Below are positions 20,419 through 30,779 of a DNA stretch of 64,000 nt, piece by piece. Numbering within the stretch: the first letter of the stretch is position 1; each line of letters begins with the position of its first letter. The translations under genes were made by a program, and so were the position numbers. This stretch comes from Adiantum capillus-veneris (taxonomy: Eukaryota > Streptophyta > Polypodiopsida > Polypodiales > Pteridaceae): positions 120,414,543 through 120,478,542 of the forward strand of contig CM043960.1 of NCBI GenBank assembly GCA_014529385.2. Reading direction: 5' to 3'. The notes beneath the pieces are model-generated. The model did no database searches. It had not been told where the DNA came from and worked only from the letters and a program-made list of their open reading frames with translations.

Positions 20419-21675
20419 ATTTCTTTTGGGGTAGGTGGTATAGCCAGGTCCTTGCTCCCCGCACTTGAACATTTGTCATCTTTGCAAAAATCCTCTTACT
20501 CTTCAGGAGAGACTTTATTCTTACCTTTGTAGACTCCTTTCTCCTTGGTTTTGTTGTTGTTGGTGCTAGAGTTGCCTTGGGAAGAGTTTTGAGCATTGTT
20601 CTTCCCTCTAGGCTCATTTCGATTTCTAGTTTGCTAGGGCTTAGAATTCCTCCTAGCCCCTCGTTGGAAATTAATTCATGAAACAACCATAGTATGGTGG
20701 ATGACTTCAATGATGGTCTTTGGCCTTTGAGAGTTGACATACTCAGACATGTTTTCAGGTAGTCCATGACAAAGTTTTTTTCTTTCTCCAAAGTCTATTT
20801 TTTTGGTAGACCGTAGCTTTGAGATGTAAATCCCAAAACTTTTCCACATACTTGTGAATAGAATCGTTGGGAGATAGCTTCAAGCTGCTCTATTCGATAA
20901 GAACTTTGTCTTTGGAATCGCTTGCAAGAAACTGCTTCATTATGGAATCTCTGAGAGTTTTCCATGTCTTTGGAGCTCTGAAATTACCTCATAGACTAGC
21001 CCACCATTCTTGGGTATAATTTTGGAAATGCATAGCTACATGGCGTAGCTTAGAGGACTCCATGAAGCCCTCCTCTCCAAAGGCGGGATCAAAATGTTGG
21101 ATAGAGGCCAAGACTATGTTTGTAGCGCCAAAAGTACCATCATAGGTGAGAAAAGAGATACTCTTTCATCCCTCTTTGAACTTCTTGAGCTTGTAGGACT
21201 TTTTCCAAGTAGCATAGAACTTTTGATGTCCCCTCCTCTTGGACTCATTAGGAGATAAGCCACTGCTTTCATCAAAAGAAGAGGAAGACGATGAAGATGG
21301 AGAAGAGGGTGACCTCTTTCTCTCCCTTTTCTTCATTTGATTCCTCTCTTCCTTCTCAAAACTACAAGGGGAAGGACTATATGACGACCTTTTCCTCTTG
21401 GGAGGAATTGGAGATCTTTGGGATCTTCGTCTTCGCGGAGCCACATCTTTCGAAGGGTTTGGATATTCACTTCTTTCTCGTTCGTATGATTTCTCCTCTT
21501 CTCTAACCAAAGAGAGCCTTCTTTTGGGAGTCTCAATAAGAGGCCTCCCAAGATCTCTCTCTTCTTGGGGAGTTTGAAGAATCCCATGGATGCGAAGTTG
21601 TTGGGCAACTTCAGCTTGTAAATCGGGGTTGCTTGTGTCTTGTTGCAACCTAGTGACAAGATAGTTCACAAACAT
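20419..21675 (-). pseudogene. Gypsy gag relic with SR-rich N-terminal part
   Basis: Reading minus: an Arg/Ser/Lys-rich segment (21675-21166, with KRRLSL, RRRRSQRS, PPKRKRSS and a Ser run), then a retrotransposon gag core with SSKLRHVAMHFQNYTQEWW (about 21050-20980), then a zinc-knuckle remnant FKCGEQGPGYTTYP near 20470 in which three of the four ligands are replaced. Several frame breaks. Confidence 0.75.
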
Positions 21676-21994
21676 GGGGGCATCATTGGTAGAATCTTCA
21701 TGTGAAAAATCAAAGTTGTCAATATTAATTCTACTCTCTTTTTTATTTTCAGCAATGCTAACTAAATTTATATATGTGCTACTTTGTTCTTTGGCAACCT
21801 CATAGCTTTAGTTTCTTCCCTTCTTAACTTTTGAAAATTAGCACTCAAGCAGCCACACCCATGGTTTAGAGATTGTTAATTACAAAGAGTAGTGGAGAGG
21901 GTCTAATAGTGCTCGGTTGACTATGGTTCCTATTGAGCTTGCTAGTAGCTCAATAATGGTTAAGCCAAAGGCAAGCCCCGAAAGACTCCATTAT

Positions 21995-22370
21995 TAAGTC
22001 TATAGTTCTCGACGGTGTACCTTGAACTTTGTTCATTCCAACCGGGATAATAAATCCCTGTCTCACTTACCCTCTTGCAATAAACAACTCCAACCTTTTA
22101 TGGACAAATTAAGGACCTCTCTTCTTAAGCAAGGAAAGAGAAACATAGCTATGATACCAATGTAATGGAATATGATACCAATGTAATGGAATAAAGTCTA
22201 TAGTTCTCGACTGTGTACCTTGAACTTTGTTCCTTCCAACCGGGATAATAAATCCCTGTCCCACTTACCCTCTTGCAATAAACAACTACAAACTTTTATG
22301 GACAAATTAAGGACCTCTCTTCTTAAGCAAGGAAAGAGAAACATAGCTATGATACCAATGTAATGGAATA
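21995..22370 (-). repeat. 198-bp tandem duplication including the PBS
   Basis: Units 21995-22192 and 22193-about 22370 are nearly identical. Each contains GCTATGATACCA (22148-22159 and 22346-22357), the reverse complement of an initiator-Met-type primer-binding site TGGTATCATAGC. The element thus has two PBS copies, the second next to the LTR end. Confidence 0.85.
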
Positions 22371-23845
22371 TGGCTAATAACATTGATTGTAGCGGAATTA
22401 GAGTGACAATAGTGAGCATTTCCTTAAGAGAATCTTAATGAATATAGGGAGAGTACTTGATTGAAAGTAGCAAAATAAACATTATACCTAGTTAGCTTGG
22501 CATGAACAATACTTGCAAAAGAGAGAGAGTTAGAGAAATTGACAACAGTTGAGGACCGGATTTACTTGGAGCTGGCACCCCCTCCAAAAGGCTTTAGTAT
22601 TATAGATCCTCCCATAAACAGAGACTTGGTACAATACATTCTTTGTGTTCCTTGACACCTTGTTGATGCTATGAAGATGGTAAGCTTCATGCACCAATAT
22701 TATGCACGTAGTGAACTTTCAATAAAAACATGAACTTGTCCCTAGCCTCAATCCCAAGACCACAAACACCTTCAAAGGTGGAAAGAGCTAGCATGGAGTG
22801 AGAGAAGGAAGAGAAGAAGATGTATTCTTATGAGAAAGTAGTCTCCTCACATATTATTACTCTTAGAGAATAGCATAGCATACTAATGAAGATAAAGAAG
22901 ATGATAAGCATTGATTTGAAGCTTGACTCTTGGTTGGATGTGCATTCCATAGTCAAGCGGTGTTGGTGTAGGCTCTCAACTTCTGAAGCTTGGAGAAGGA
23001 GATGGAGTTCTTGCTCAAGACATGCGATAACGTGTGAGTTTGTGTATGTGTGAGAATGCCAAAAATGAGAGCCCTTCCTTGCCTTGATCGACTACTTTCT
23101 CTCCTTACTCTAGCTTACACCTTATTGGTCCATGCCAAGGCCTGACCAATCACAAGCTTGGGTCATATCATGCAATAGAGGTAGCATTTGGCTACGTCTC
23201 ATCCTTTCCCTTTTTGAGAGAGAGAGAGAGAGATTAATTAATTATTTAAATCAAAATTCTCATTGGACCTCCCTAAAGGCCATCCAATAGGATTTAGGCA
23301 CACTATGTGGGTAACCTAGTTAAGGGCTTGACATATGTCCTTTATGCCTCTTTTGGAAACGGTGTCTCTTGAGTGTGTGGGAGTGTATTCTCTCTCATCC
23401 CCTATGCCCCTCCTTTGTAGGCACCTTGTTGAATTTCAAGAAAATCAAGAACCTTGGTCATCAAGAACCTCAAGCACCTTAGTCATTAAGCACCTCAAGC
23501 ACCTTAGTCAGCTCAAGCACCTCAAGCACATGCCTAGCTTGCCTGAGGTCTAAAGTACCTAAAGGTCCTAGGTCTAAGGACTTTTAGCAACAATAACCTT
23601 TGGAGGTCTTTAATGAAGCTAACACTAAGGTCTTTTAAGCTCCATTATCTTGTCATTTCTCTTTGGTAGACCATCTCCTTTTTGGACCCTCAATGAGATG
23701 TAGCCTTCTCTCCCTTTGGTCCCATGCTATGATAGATCTAAAAGCACATAATTATATTATAACTCTTGTTCCCATTCATTTTCCCACATTAAATGATCAG
23801 TTCAATATGAGAAAATCATTTGGGATAGGTAGATATATATCCCCC
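22359..23845 (-). mobile_element. 5' LTR of the antisense gypsy element
   Basis: Bounded by TG at 22359 (LTR end in reverse) next to the PBS, and by the start region near 23845 (CATTTGGGATAGG, reverse of CCTATCCCAAATG at 38636-38650). About 1.49 kb. Near 23440-23540 a short run of CTCAAGCACCTTAGTCA units is tandemly repeated. The far edge is diffuse because of a C run. Confidence 0.65.
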
Positions 23846-23859
23846 TCCCCCCCCCCCCC
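23841..23859. repeat. C-rich run
   Basis: CCCCCT followed by a 13-base C run at the outer edge of the gypsy LTR. Confidence 0.9.
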
Positions 23860-24195
23860 AAAGATGAGATGATGACGTGGTCCAATAGTAAGAGGATCCA
23901 ACCTCTCTAGCCAAGGATTGTAAAGCACTAAGCCTACTCAAGAGGCTATTCTCTAATGAATCAATTGCACTTTGAGCTTTATCATTGTGTCTATACTCTC
24001 TTTATGCTCTTGCTCTTGGCGTAGCCCTAACCCTAATCTCCGTTGCTCTAACCCGAACCCTAGCACCATGGTAAGGTTAAGGCTACATCCACCATAGCCT
24101 AGCTTACACTAATGGCACTTAGGGTAGAGCACCCAATTCTAACATACTACAACAAAGCTTTGAAGGTGATTAGCATCTCCTATTCACCAATCAAG

Positions 24196-24242
<47 letters not shown>

Positions 24243-24967
24243 AATCACTTAATATCATTGATTAGGCTTGGGCATGCTCTTGGCAATACCAATGAGCCAC
24301 TACCCTTCTTAATTAATTGAGTTGTGAGTAAGGGAACCTAATAATTGTTTGTGTGTGTGTGCATGCAAATTTTCCATTTCTTATTGTCCTTACTTTAGCC
24401 CACTTCATCAAATAATAGCTCCCATCATAGCCATAATTCGTCTATGTGATTTGTGTGCATGCAAAGCTCTTCTTGAGGCCTTTCCATAGAATTTTCAAGC
24501 CTCCAAGTTGTCCATTTTTTGGTTATTGTATTGAGAGCCTTTGGGCGTCCAAATTGCAAAACTTTACACCTTCTTCAAGTCTCTCTCTCGTGCACTACTT
24601 ACTCCCAAAGTCCAAGCCTCTTAAGCTTTAAGCCTAAGAGCTATTTCACATGATATTTGCAAGAATTAGAGAATTGGGAAGCACTTTCAAAACTCAAGGC
24701 CTCATTCTCCCAGACAGTTTTTCTCGTAGGCTCTATAACCTTTTGTATTGCATCTACCTAGCCTCGTTTTCCCACGAGCTTGTTTTCACTTTCTTCACAC
24801 AAATTGCAAGGCCTCAAAGCCATTCAAAAATCAAGTGCCTCCACCTTTATTAAGAAGTCTTCTGAGAAACATCGAGTAATGTATGTAATATTGTGTACAT
24901 GGGAGTATACACTACCATCAAAAGATATGGTAAGACTTCCCCACACATGATGAGCACATAAAATGAA
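23860..24967. other. Unassigned sequence with telomere-like and (CT)n motifs
   Basis: No gene seen. CCCTAACCCTAA and variants at about 24024-24060 resemble plant telomere repeats on the C-rich strand. A (CT)21 tract lies at 24199-24241. A loose repetition of GCCTC...CAAG phrases runs from 24470 to 24840, possibly LTR sequence. Confidence 0.5.
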
Positions 24968-25204
24968 ATGTATGCATTCTATGCACCATTTTCCATGAAG
25001 CCTGTATCCTCAACATTTTGGACCACTGACATGATAAAGACAAATGATCAACATGACAACATGATGAAGACACATGAAGCCAATGACATGAAGATGAAGA
25101 TTATGATGACAACAACAACAAACGACAATGACAACAAGATGAAGATCAACTTTGAAGAGGACGACATCAAAAAGACCCTCTTCTTTAATGAACTAAACCT
25201 ATGA
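24968..25204 (+). other. Low-complexity Asn/Asp/Met/Lys frame
   Basis: A 78-codon open frame dominated by ATGA/ACAACA triplet variation. Nothing identifies it as a gene; it is most likely a decayed trinucleotide repeat. Confidence 0.3.
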
Positions 25205-25315
25205 ATGAATGATTTTGTACTACCTAGGATTACTAGTGAACCTACTTAGTCTCACTTGTGAACAACCTCACAATTTTGTCATAAAAGGAAAAGAAGATAA
25301 AGTGTGAAAATGTAA

Positions 25316-26335
25316 GAAAGCTTTGTGTGGGTTGAAGCAGTCTCCTTATGCTTGGTATGAGAAAGTTGACACTCATTTGGTTAAACAAGGCTTTACATAT
25401 TTTTCAATTTAAGGCTAATTTGAAAGCTACTTTCAAGATGAAAGATTTGGGGTTGTTGCATCATTACATGGGCATACAATTTAAACAATGTGATGGTGGT
25501 ATTTCCTTGTGTCAAACAAGTTACATAGAGACATTTCTATCTAAATTTGGACTTGACGACTACAAACCTATTGCTACTCGCAAGGAAACAGGTTCAAAGT
25601 TGAGTCTTCATGATGCTGGTGATCGTGCAATGTATCACAGGGCACCAGATTTATGCATATCCCAGGGTCTAAGCATTGGTAAGCTGTGAAGAGAATTTTT
25701 TGCTACTTGAGTGGCACTTTGCATCTTGGCTTGTTTTATCACTCCATATTATACATAGCCGAGGGTCTAAGGATTGGTAGGCTATCAAGAGAATTTTTTG
25801 CTACTCGAGTGGCACTTTTCATCTTTGCTTGTTTTATCCCAAGGGGGAACATTGCCACCAGATATACATGCTTTTCCAGACTCAGATTGGACCGATTGTT
25901 TTGACACACGAGTGTCCACAAGTGGTTTTGTTTCATGCTCAAGAGTTCATGCATATCATGGTTGAGCAAGAAGCAACCTACTATGGCCACTTCCAATTTT
26001 GTGAGGCTGAGTATAGGGTAGTCTTCATAGCTATAATTGAGTGTGTGTGGTCCAGATGCCTTATGGATGATTTGGGTGTTGGACAACACACTGCCAACAT
26101 TATCTACACTGACAATCAAAGCGCATTGGCAATTGCAAGGAACCCAAATTTTCATGCTCGCACAAAGCACATTGAGGTGCATTACCACTATGTCAAGGAG
26201 ACACTCTCAACAAGAGAGAAGCTTTGCTTATATGCCAACACATGACAACATCGCATATCTATTCACAAAGGCATTGCCTTCTGAGAAATTCAAAGCCTTC
26301 GGCAAAGCTTTGGGCCTACTCCCCTTTGTGGATTG
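25316..26335 (+). pseudogene. Copia RT C-terminus and RNase H relic (copia-1)
   Basis: Starts in GLKQSPYAWYEKVDTHLVKQ, a copia RT signature. A deletion removes the catalytic YVDD region (present in copia-2 at 55.4 kb), then FKMKDLGLLHHYMGIQF and SYIETFLSKFGLDDY follow. RNase H reads SDWTDCFDTRVSTSGF, FCEAEYRVVF, TDNQSALAIARNPNFHARTKHIEV and finally LFTKALPSEKFKAF. Frame breaks occur near 25640-25800 (with a duplicated phrase) and 25960. Confidence 0.85.
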
Positions 26336-26401
26336 ATCATGCACTCAGGGCATGGAACTTTCCTACACATTATGTGCCAGCTCTTGTTCATTGCATCATT
26401 C

Positions 26402-26697
26402 CCGGGGCGATTTGTTACCATATACATGTCGTAGTGATGTGTGTGAACATACTTAGGACCACCGGGGCATTTTTTCCCTCACTGAGAGGTTTTTCCCCCT
26501 ATGCATTGTACATACGCCCATCACTCGAGGGCTAACTTATCTTTCCTTTGGACACTAAGTAATACTACTCTTTGTTGTGTGCCTTGAGCTTCTTCATCTT
26601 CTCCAAGCTATGTGTGTTTCCCTATACCACTATTTACAACACTTGGGAGCATCATCCGGCATCGGACCAACACTCTTGACGATGATGCTTCTCGGTT
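26402..26697 (+). mobile_element. Copia-1 PPT and partial 3' LTR
   Basis: CCGGGGCGATTT then TGTTACCATATACATG at 26413. The same LTR start occurs in reverse at 54402. Similarity to copia-2 continues to about 26697 (CTTCTCGGTTTT), where the LTR is replaced by the leader of the small copia family, so the 3' part is missing. Confidence 0.75.
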
Positions 26698-27159
26698 TTT
26701 GCTCACTACTTGTGCATATGGTTATGTGCTTTATGCTTGATTGAATTGTTTGTCCCAGATTGTATGCGTACACATAGCATATTGTGGAGCCCTTTTATGC
26801 ATATGCAAACATCAATTTTGATGCAATTGATCACGGTTTTCATGATTGTGTAGTGGTCGAATGTTGCCAGTTTTCACATGGTTCATGGTTGAGATTTTGA
26901 ATGATTTTTTTGCTTAGTTTCCAAGAGAGACTCTGCCAATTTTCTCCCAGGATTTCTCTCCATAGTCTTGGTTTCTTGACATCCATGTAGAAAACATGTG
27001 TGATAGTTTAGAGTCGATAGTGATGACTCATGAGAGATAGCTCATAGCCGATAGTGATGACTCTCCATAGTCTTGGTTTCTTGACATCCATATAGCAGAC
27101 ATGTGTGATAGTTCAAACTCGATAGTGATGACTCATGAGAGATAGCAGTCTCGTAGTTG

Positions 27160-27376
27160 CCGATACTTGCATTATTGGCATTGTGGTCTCACATGGCACA
27201 TAAGGTGCCATTGTTTCAAACGTATGAGGAAACAACAAAGATTTTTGCAAGATGCAAACAAGGTTTTGACACATGCTAGAGCGGTGGCTTCATATGCCAG
27301 TGAGAGTGATGTCACGTTTGCCTTTAGTGTTCCTCCCGCTTACATGTCTTTGAGAGGTGACACTTTTCCACCTTGA
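27160..27376 (+). pseudogene. Copia gag zinc-knuckle fragment, copy B
   Basis: Reads HYWHCGLTWHIRCHCFKRMRK, a decayed CCHC knuckle (first Cys replaced by His/Tyr), then a part with SYASESDVTFAFS that matches SKYTSDGDVTFTSS of the element at 62.8 kb. The copy at 48241-48026 keeps CWHCGHTWHIRSHHL. Confidence 0.65.
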
Positions 27377-27528
27377 GTGCTAGATGAGGATATGGGAAAG
27401 AGAGATGTAGTCATCACATTCTTGATGATGACACATCCATATGTGATGAGTAGTCTTGATGATGCAATGCATGTATATAATCAAACAGAGGCTAGGTTTA
27501 TGCAGTTGTCATAAGATTCAAGCACATC

Positions 27529-27726
27529 ATGTATGACCTACTAGTATCGTGCCCCAACCTAGCAGCTATAGTGGGAGCATTTGCAGTAGGGATTGTCAAC
27601 CGTACGGTGATTGACACTAGCATGATGCATCGTGGAGCTATGCATACCATACAGAGTTGTCTACGGGATGTGCATGCAAGATCTAGCATGGATATGCACA
27701 CTTGTCTATCACTAGAGCCAATATAG
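27529..27726 (+). pseudogene. Copia RT-tail fragment, copy B
   Basis: YDLLVSCPNLAAIVGAFAVG followed by MMHRGAMHTIQSCLRDV. It ends about 130 bases before the PPT, as expected if the rest of RNase H has been deleted. Homologous to copies A, C and D. Confidence 0.65.
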
Positions 27727-27857
27727 CTGCATGTAGATTGACAGAGCAAGCCATTGGACATAGGTTGAGAGAGTATCTCACCTATTTTATTGTACATAGT
27801 AGTAGTTTAGCTAGTAGCACCCACTTATTGACACATTCACATTTAAGCCTTTAAATT

Positions 27858-28076
27858 AAGTGGGAGGTTGTTGGGGTAAAGGCAATGTGCCTTTGCCTAA
27901 GGCTGGATGGCTGGTGTTTTTCCGCCCACTACCCATTCACATCCTCATTATTTTATATAAATGAATAAGGAGCTCCCCACTTCTTGGAGGGTTGCTCCAC
28001 CCACACCACACCTTCTTCTGTTCCCTCTCTTGCATAGCACCGTGCACATACATTCTTTTAACTAGTATCACACAGC
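27858..28076 (+). mobile_element. LTR flanked by both PPT and PBS
   Basis: AAGTGGGAGGT at 27858-27868, TGTTGGGG at 27869, end near 28060, then TAGTATCACACAGC at 28063-28076, a one-base variant of the initiator-Met PBS seen in copy A. A TATATAAA-like box lies at about 27950-27957. Confidence 0.7.
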
Positions 28077-28404
28077 ACTGCACACATTCACTCTTCACCA
28101 TCTTGATCATTGCCCACATCATGTGAAGATATATCCACACCTTCTTTCTCTTGAACTATAGATAAATGTGAGCGTTCATGTGTCCTAGACTGCAATTTCT
28201 CACTCAAAGCTTGATACACATGTCTAGATCTGAGTGATAACCTTTTTTTTGCTACAGGAAACATCCAAATCAAACGTTTTGGTCAATGTATGAGTTGAAA
28301 TTCAAGATACATAATAAATAACAAGCTTAAAACCGACTTTTATTTATATTTACTAGCTTTTTCGTTTGTTTTTTTGAAGCCATATCTTGTTCATAAAGCC
28401 TACA

Positions 28405-28690
28405 AAACCAAAAACTCACCGTTGTTAATAATTGTGATTTTTGCACTTCATCAAAAGTGAGATTTGAGACCATAAGAATGTGTGATTAGGTCTTATTACA
28501 TGTCCTAGACGTTTTGTAACATTCGGATGTTGTTTGATGTTGTAGCAGTTATGATTTGTTTGCCGATTAGCAATTAGCTTTTGATGACTTAGGTCATTTG
28601 AGTGTAGCTTGTGTTAGATGCGAGCTAACTATTGTTTTCCAAGAGATTGACACCCTCTTGTAGCCTCTATGCACTAGTTGGGTAAGTAGA
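28405..28690 (+). repeat. Direct repeat flanking the 28-37 kb element, left copy
   Basis: About 285 bases from AAAACTCACC(T)GTTGTTAAT to CCTCTATGCACTAGT, repeated with about ten percent visible differences at 36725-37010. Because the right copy follows a complete LTR (36079-36684), it is probably leader of the same element. Confidence 0.8.
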
Positions 28691-28859
28691 AGCCGAGGTG
28701 AGATCTCAAATCATTGCTCACTCTAAAGGAATCATCTGTGAGTTGTTTATGTGAAGCTGCAAAATTTTAGGTGTACGGCTTGAAACGAAACCAAAAGACT
28801 ATCAACCACTGAACTGGCTGGAGATTATGCTCATAAAAGCTGTATGAACCATGGGTAAG

Positions 28860-30000
28860 CATAAGGATACATTTGAGGTAAATTTTCAAGAGTTTGCAAA
28901 AACTCACATTATTTACATATTCTTGAGAATTTAGGCCAAATTAAGTTTTGACGACCTAGAGGCTTAAAACATGTCGCTAAAAGACTGAGTATTGAAAAAA
29001 GTGCAAAAAATATTCATTTTAGGTCAAAAGTAAATAATCATATTTTTTGCTTTTGGGTCAAAATGGGTCAAGGTTCATATCAAAGACTTTATGCAAAGTG
29101 ATTACAAACATCTTTTGTGAAGGCTCATAGAGTTTGGATCACAAAACTTGATAAAAACTGAAATTTGTACTGATTGTCAAGAAATTGAATTTGACTTGAT
29201 AAATCTTGTTCAAAGCTGGTGAGACTTGACTCATAGGCTTAGTTTAGAGTGTAGAACATGTGTGTATGCTCAGGTGATAAAAAATATGCTAAAATTTACC
29301 AGAAGTAAATAATATCGTAATTATTTACTTTTGCCCAGTTTTCAAGTGTTTTGGCCAACTAAGCATACCACAAGTTCTATCATGTTGTATTGAGCACTCA
29401 CATCAAATTTGGTAAAATTTGGATCTGCAAAATTAAAATTGTGGCTAGTTTTGTAAAGACAGTTTGTAGACACAAAACTGTTGACAAATTGAGCAGGGTT
29501 TCTCCAAACTTGGTGAAACTTTGCTAGGGAGCCTAAATTGAGTTGCTTTACCTGTTTGTATCAACATCTTGGCGAAAAAAAATTTCCAGAAGTAAGTAAT
29601 TGCGATTATTTACATCTTCCTCCAGAATTGAACATTTTGCACATTTGAATATACCACAAGGTTAAGCATATCAAGTAGACTCCACAAATCAAATTTGGTG
29701 AAATTTGGATCACAAAATTGAGACTTAAGACAGATTCTCAAAAACTGAGTCTGCAGACATTAAATAGTTTGATGACTTGGACAAATCTTGTTCAAACTCA
29801 GTGAAACTTGTCCAGAGACTTCAAGAAGGTGTCTATATGGCAAAACAATTCTAAAAAGTGAGAAAAACAAAGAAAAGTAAATAATCAAATTGTTTACTTT
29901 TGAGCCCCAGAGACAAGATTTTGGACTTTTGAACTTGTACAGTGTTAGAACAACATAATACAAGGCCACTGGTCAAGTTTGGATTCCATCGGGTCCATAT
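28860..30000 (+). repeat. Diverged about 280-bp tandem repeats with hairpin core
   Basis: AGTAAATAAT-type cores start at 29029, 29304, 29591 and 29876 (spacings 275, 287, 285), each followed by an ATTATTTACTTTT-type arm. The arms at 29304-29313 and 29320-29329 are perfectly complementary. Between cores, phrases such as AAATTTGGTGAAATTTGGATC and CAAATCTTGTTCAAA recur in order. It is the long leader of the LTR derivative to the right; no coding frame. Confidence 0.75.
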
Positions 30001-30779
30001 TAATACATGATAACTCAGTCTTCAGATTGCATATTAGTTCTTTGGCTCTTTGTAAGGATAGAATTTGGAAATCTCATTTGCTGACTCACTTAGTTCAGAT
30101 TGAAGTGATATACACAAACCAATCACAATAGTTAGCAAAAAATTGAGCAGTTTGAGCGAACGATCAAAAACCTATCAAAATGGGATCAAGCATATAAAAG
30201 TGCAGTTCAAAATGGATTTTTAGTAAAATCAAGTCATTAGGGAAGTTTCACGCATGGAACTTGCAAATCGAGGCACAAATCACATTGGATTGCACATTAG
30301 GTTATTCAAGGCCTAGATTTTCATCATTTCAAAGGTTGCAATCAATTCTGACACTTTTGAGCTAGAGTTAATCAACTGTTGTGAGTCTAATAGCAATCAA
30401 TTTCCAAAAGTACTTTGGCAAAAGTAGTCTAATCAAACTCAAGTAGGAGTAATTGTGCTAATCAAATCCAGGATCTGCTAAGAGATGGTTCTTAGAGATC
30501 AAGACGACATGGAGTCAAGTCGAGGCGAGAGTTCAAATGCACGAGAACCAAAGCTAACCGGTAGCAGTAGCAACACATGCACAATTGCAACAGAGAAAAT
30601 TTTACAGCTATATGACCACAATTGAGATAAGGCTTTGTATACAGATTTGAAAGGCCATAGGTATCTTATGAGAAACAAAAGCAGCACAGGAGTCACGGTC
30701 TTATTGATCAGAGTGAAGTCAGATTCAAAAAACTCCCAGATGTTCACAAACTTCAATGGAGCTAGGTATTGAAACCTCA
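30001..30779 (+). other. Leader continuation, no gene seen
   Basis: AT-rich, without open frames of note or further clear copies of the 280-bp unit. It precedes the gag-like remains. Confidence 0.45.

Larger units (their letters stand above)
18448..23845 (-). mobile_element. Degenerate antisense Ty3/gypsy element
   Basis: Minus-strand order is 5' LTR (23845-22359), PBS, gag, protease, RT, RNase H, matching gypsy. It lacks integrase and its matching 3' LTR. Left flank is a type-3 LTR from another family. The first about 300 bases of its LTR match the plus-strand LTR start at 38610. Confidence 0.75.
26698..28404 (+). mobile_element. Small copia family, sense copy B
   Basis: Order: leader 26698-27150 (with a 105-bp offset repeat of CTCTCCATAGTCTTGG), a zinc-knuckle frame (27160-27376), an RT-tail frame (27529-27726), PPT 27858-27868, LTR 27869-about 28060, PBS 28063-28076 and a second leader to 28404. 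The reverse complement of the whole arrangement is at 46472-48700 (copy C), and the 3' half is at 16520-17605 (copy A). No integrase or RT catalytic domain. Confidence 0.75.

Noticed and set aside
24024-24060. True telomere or interstitial telomere tract
   Set aside because: Only a few imperfect CCCTAA units; too short to be more than a chance or promoter-type motif.
27869-28404. A single 536-bp LTR
   Set aside because: An initiator-Met-type PBS at 28063 divides it into a about 190-bp LTR and leader, matching the 191-bp LTR at 60271.
28860-30000. CRISPR-like array or satellite
   Set aside because: Units are about 280 bp, diverged, without constant short repeats and unique spacers, in a plant LTR element.
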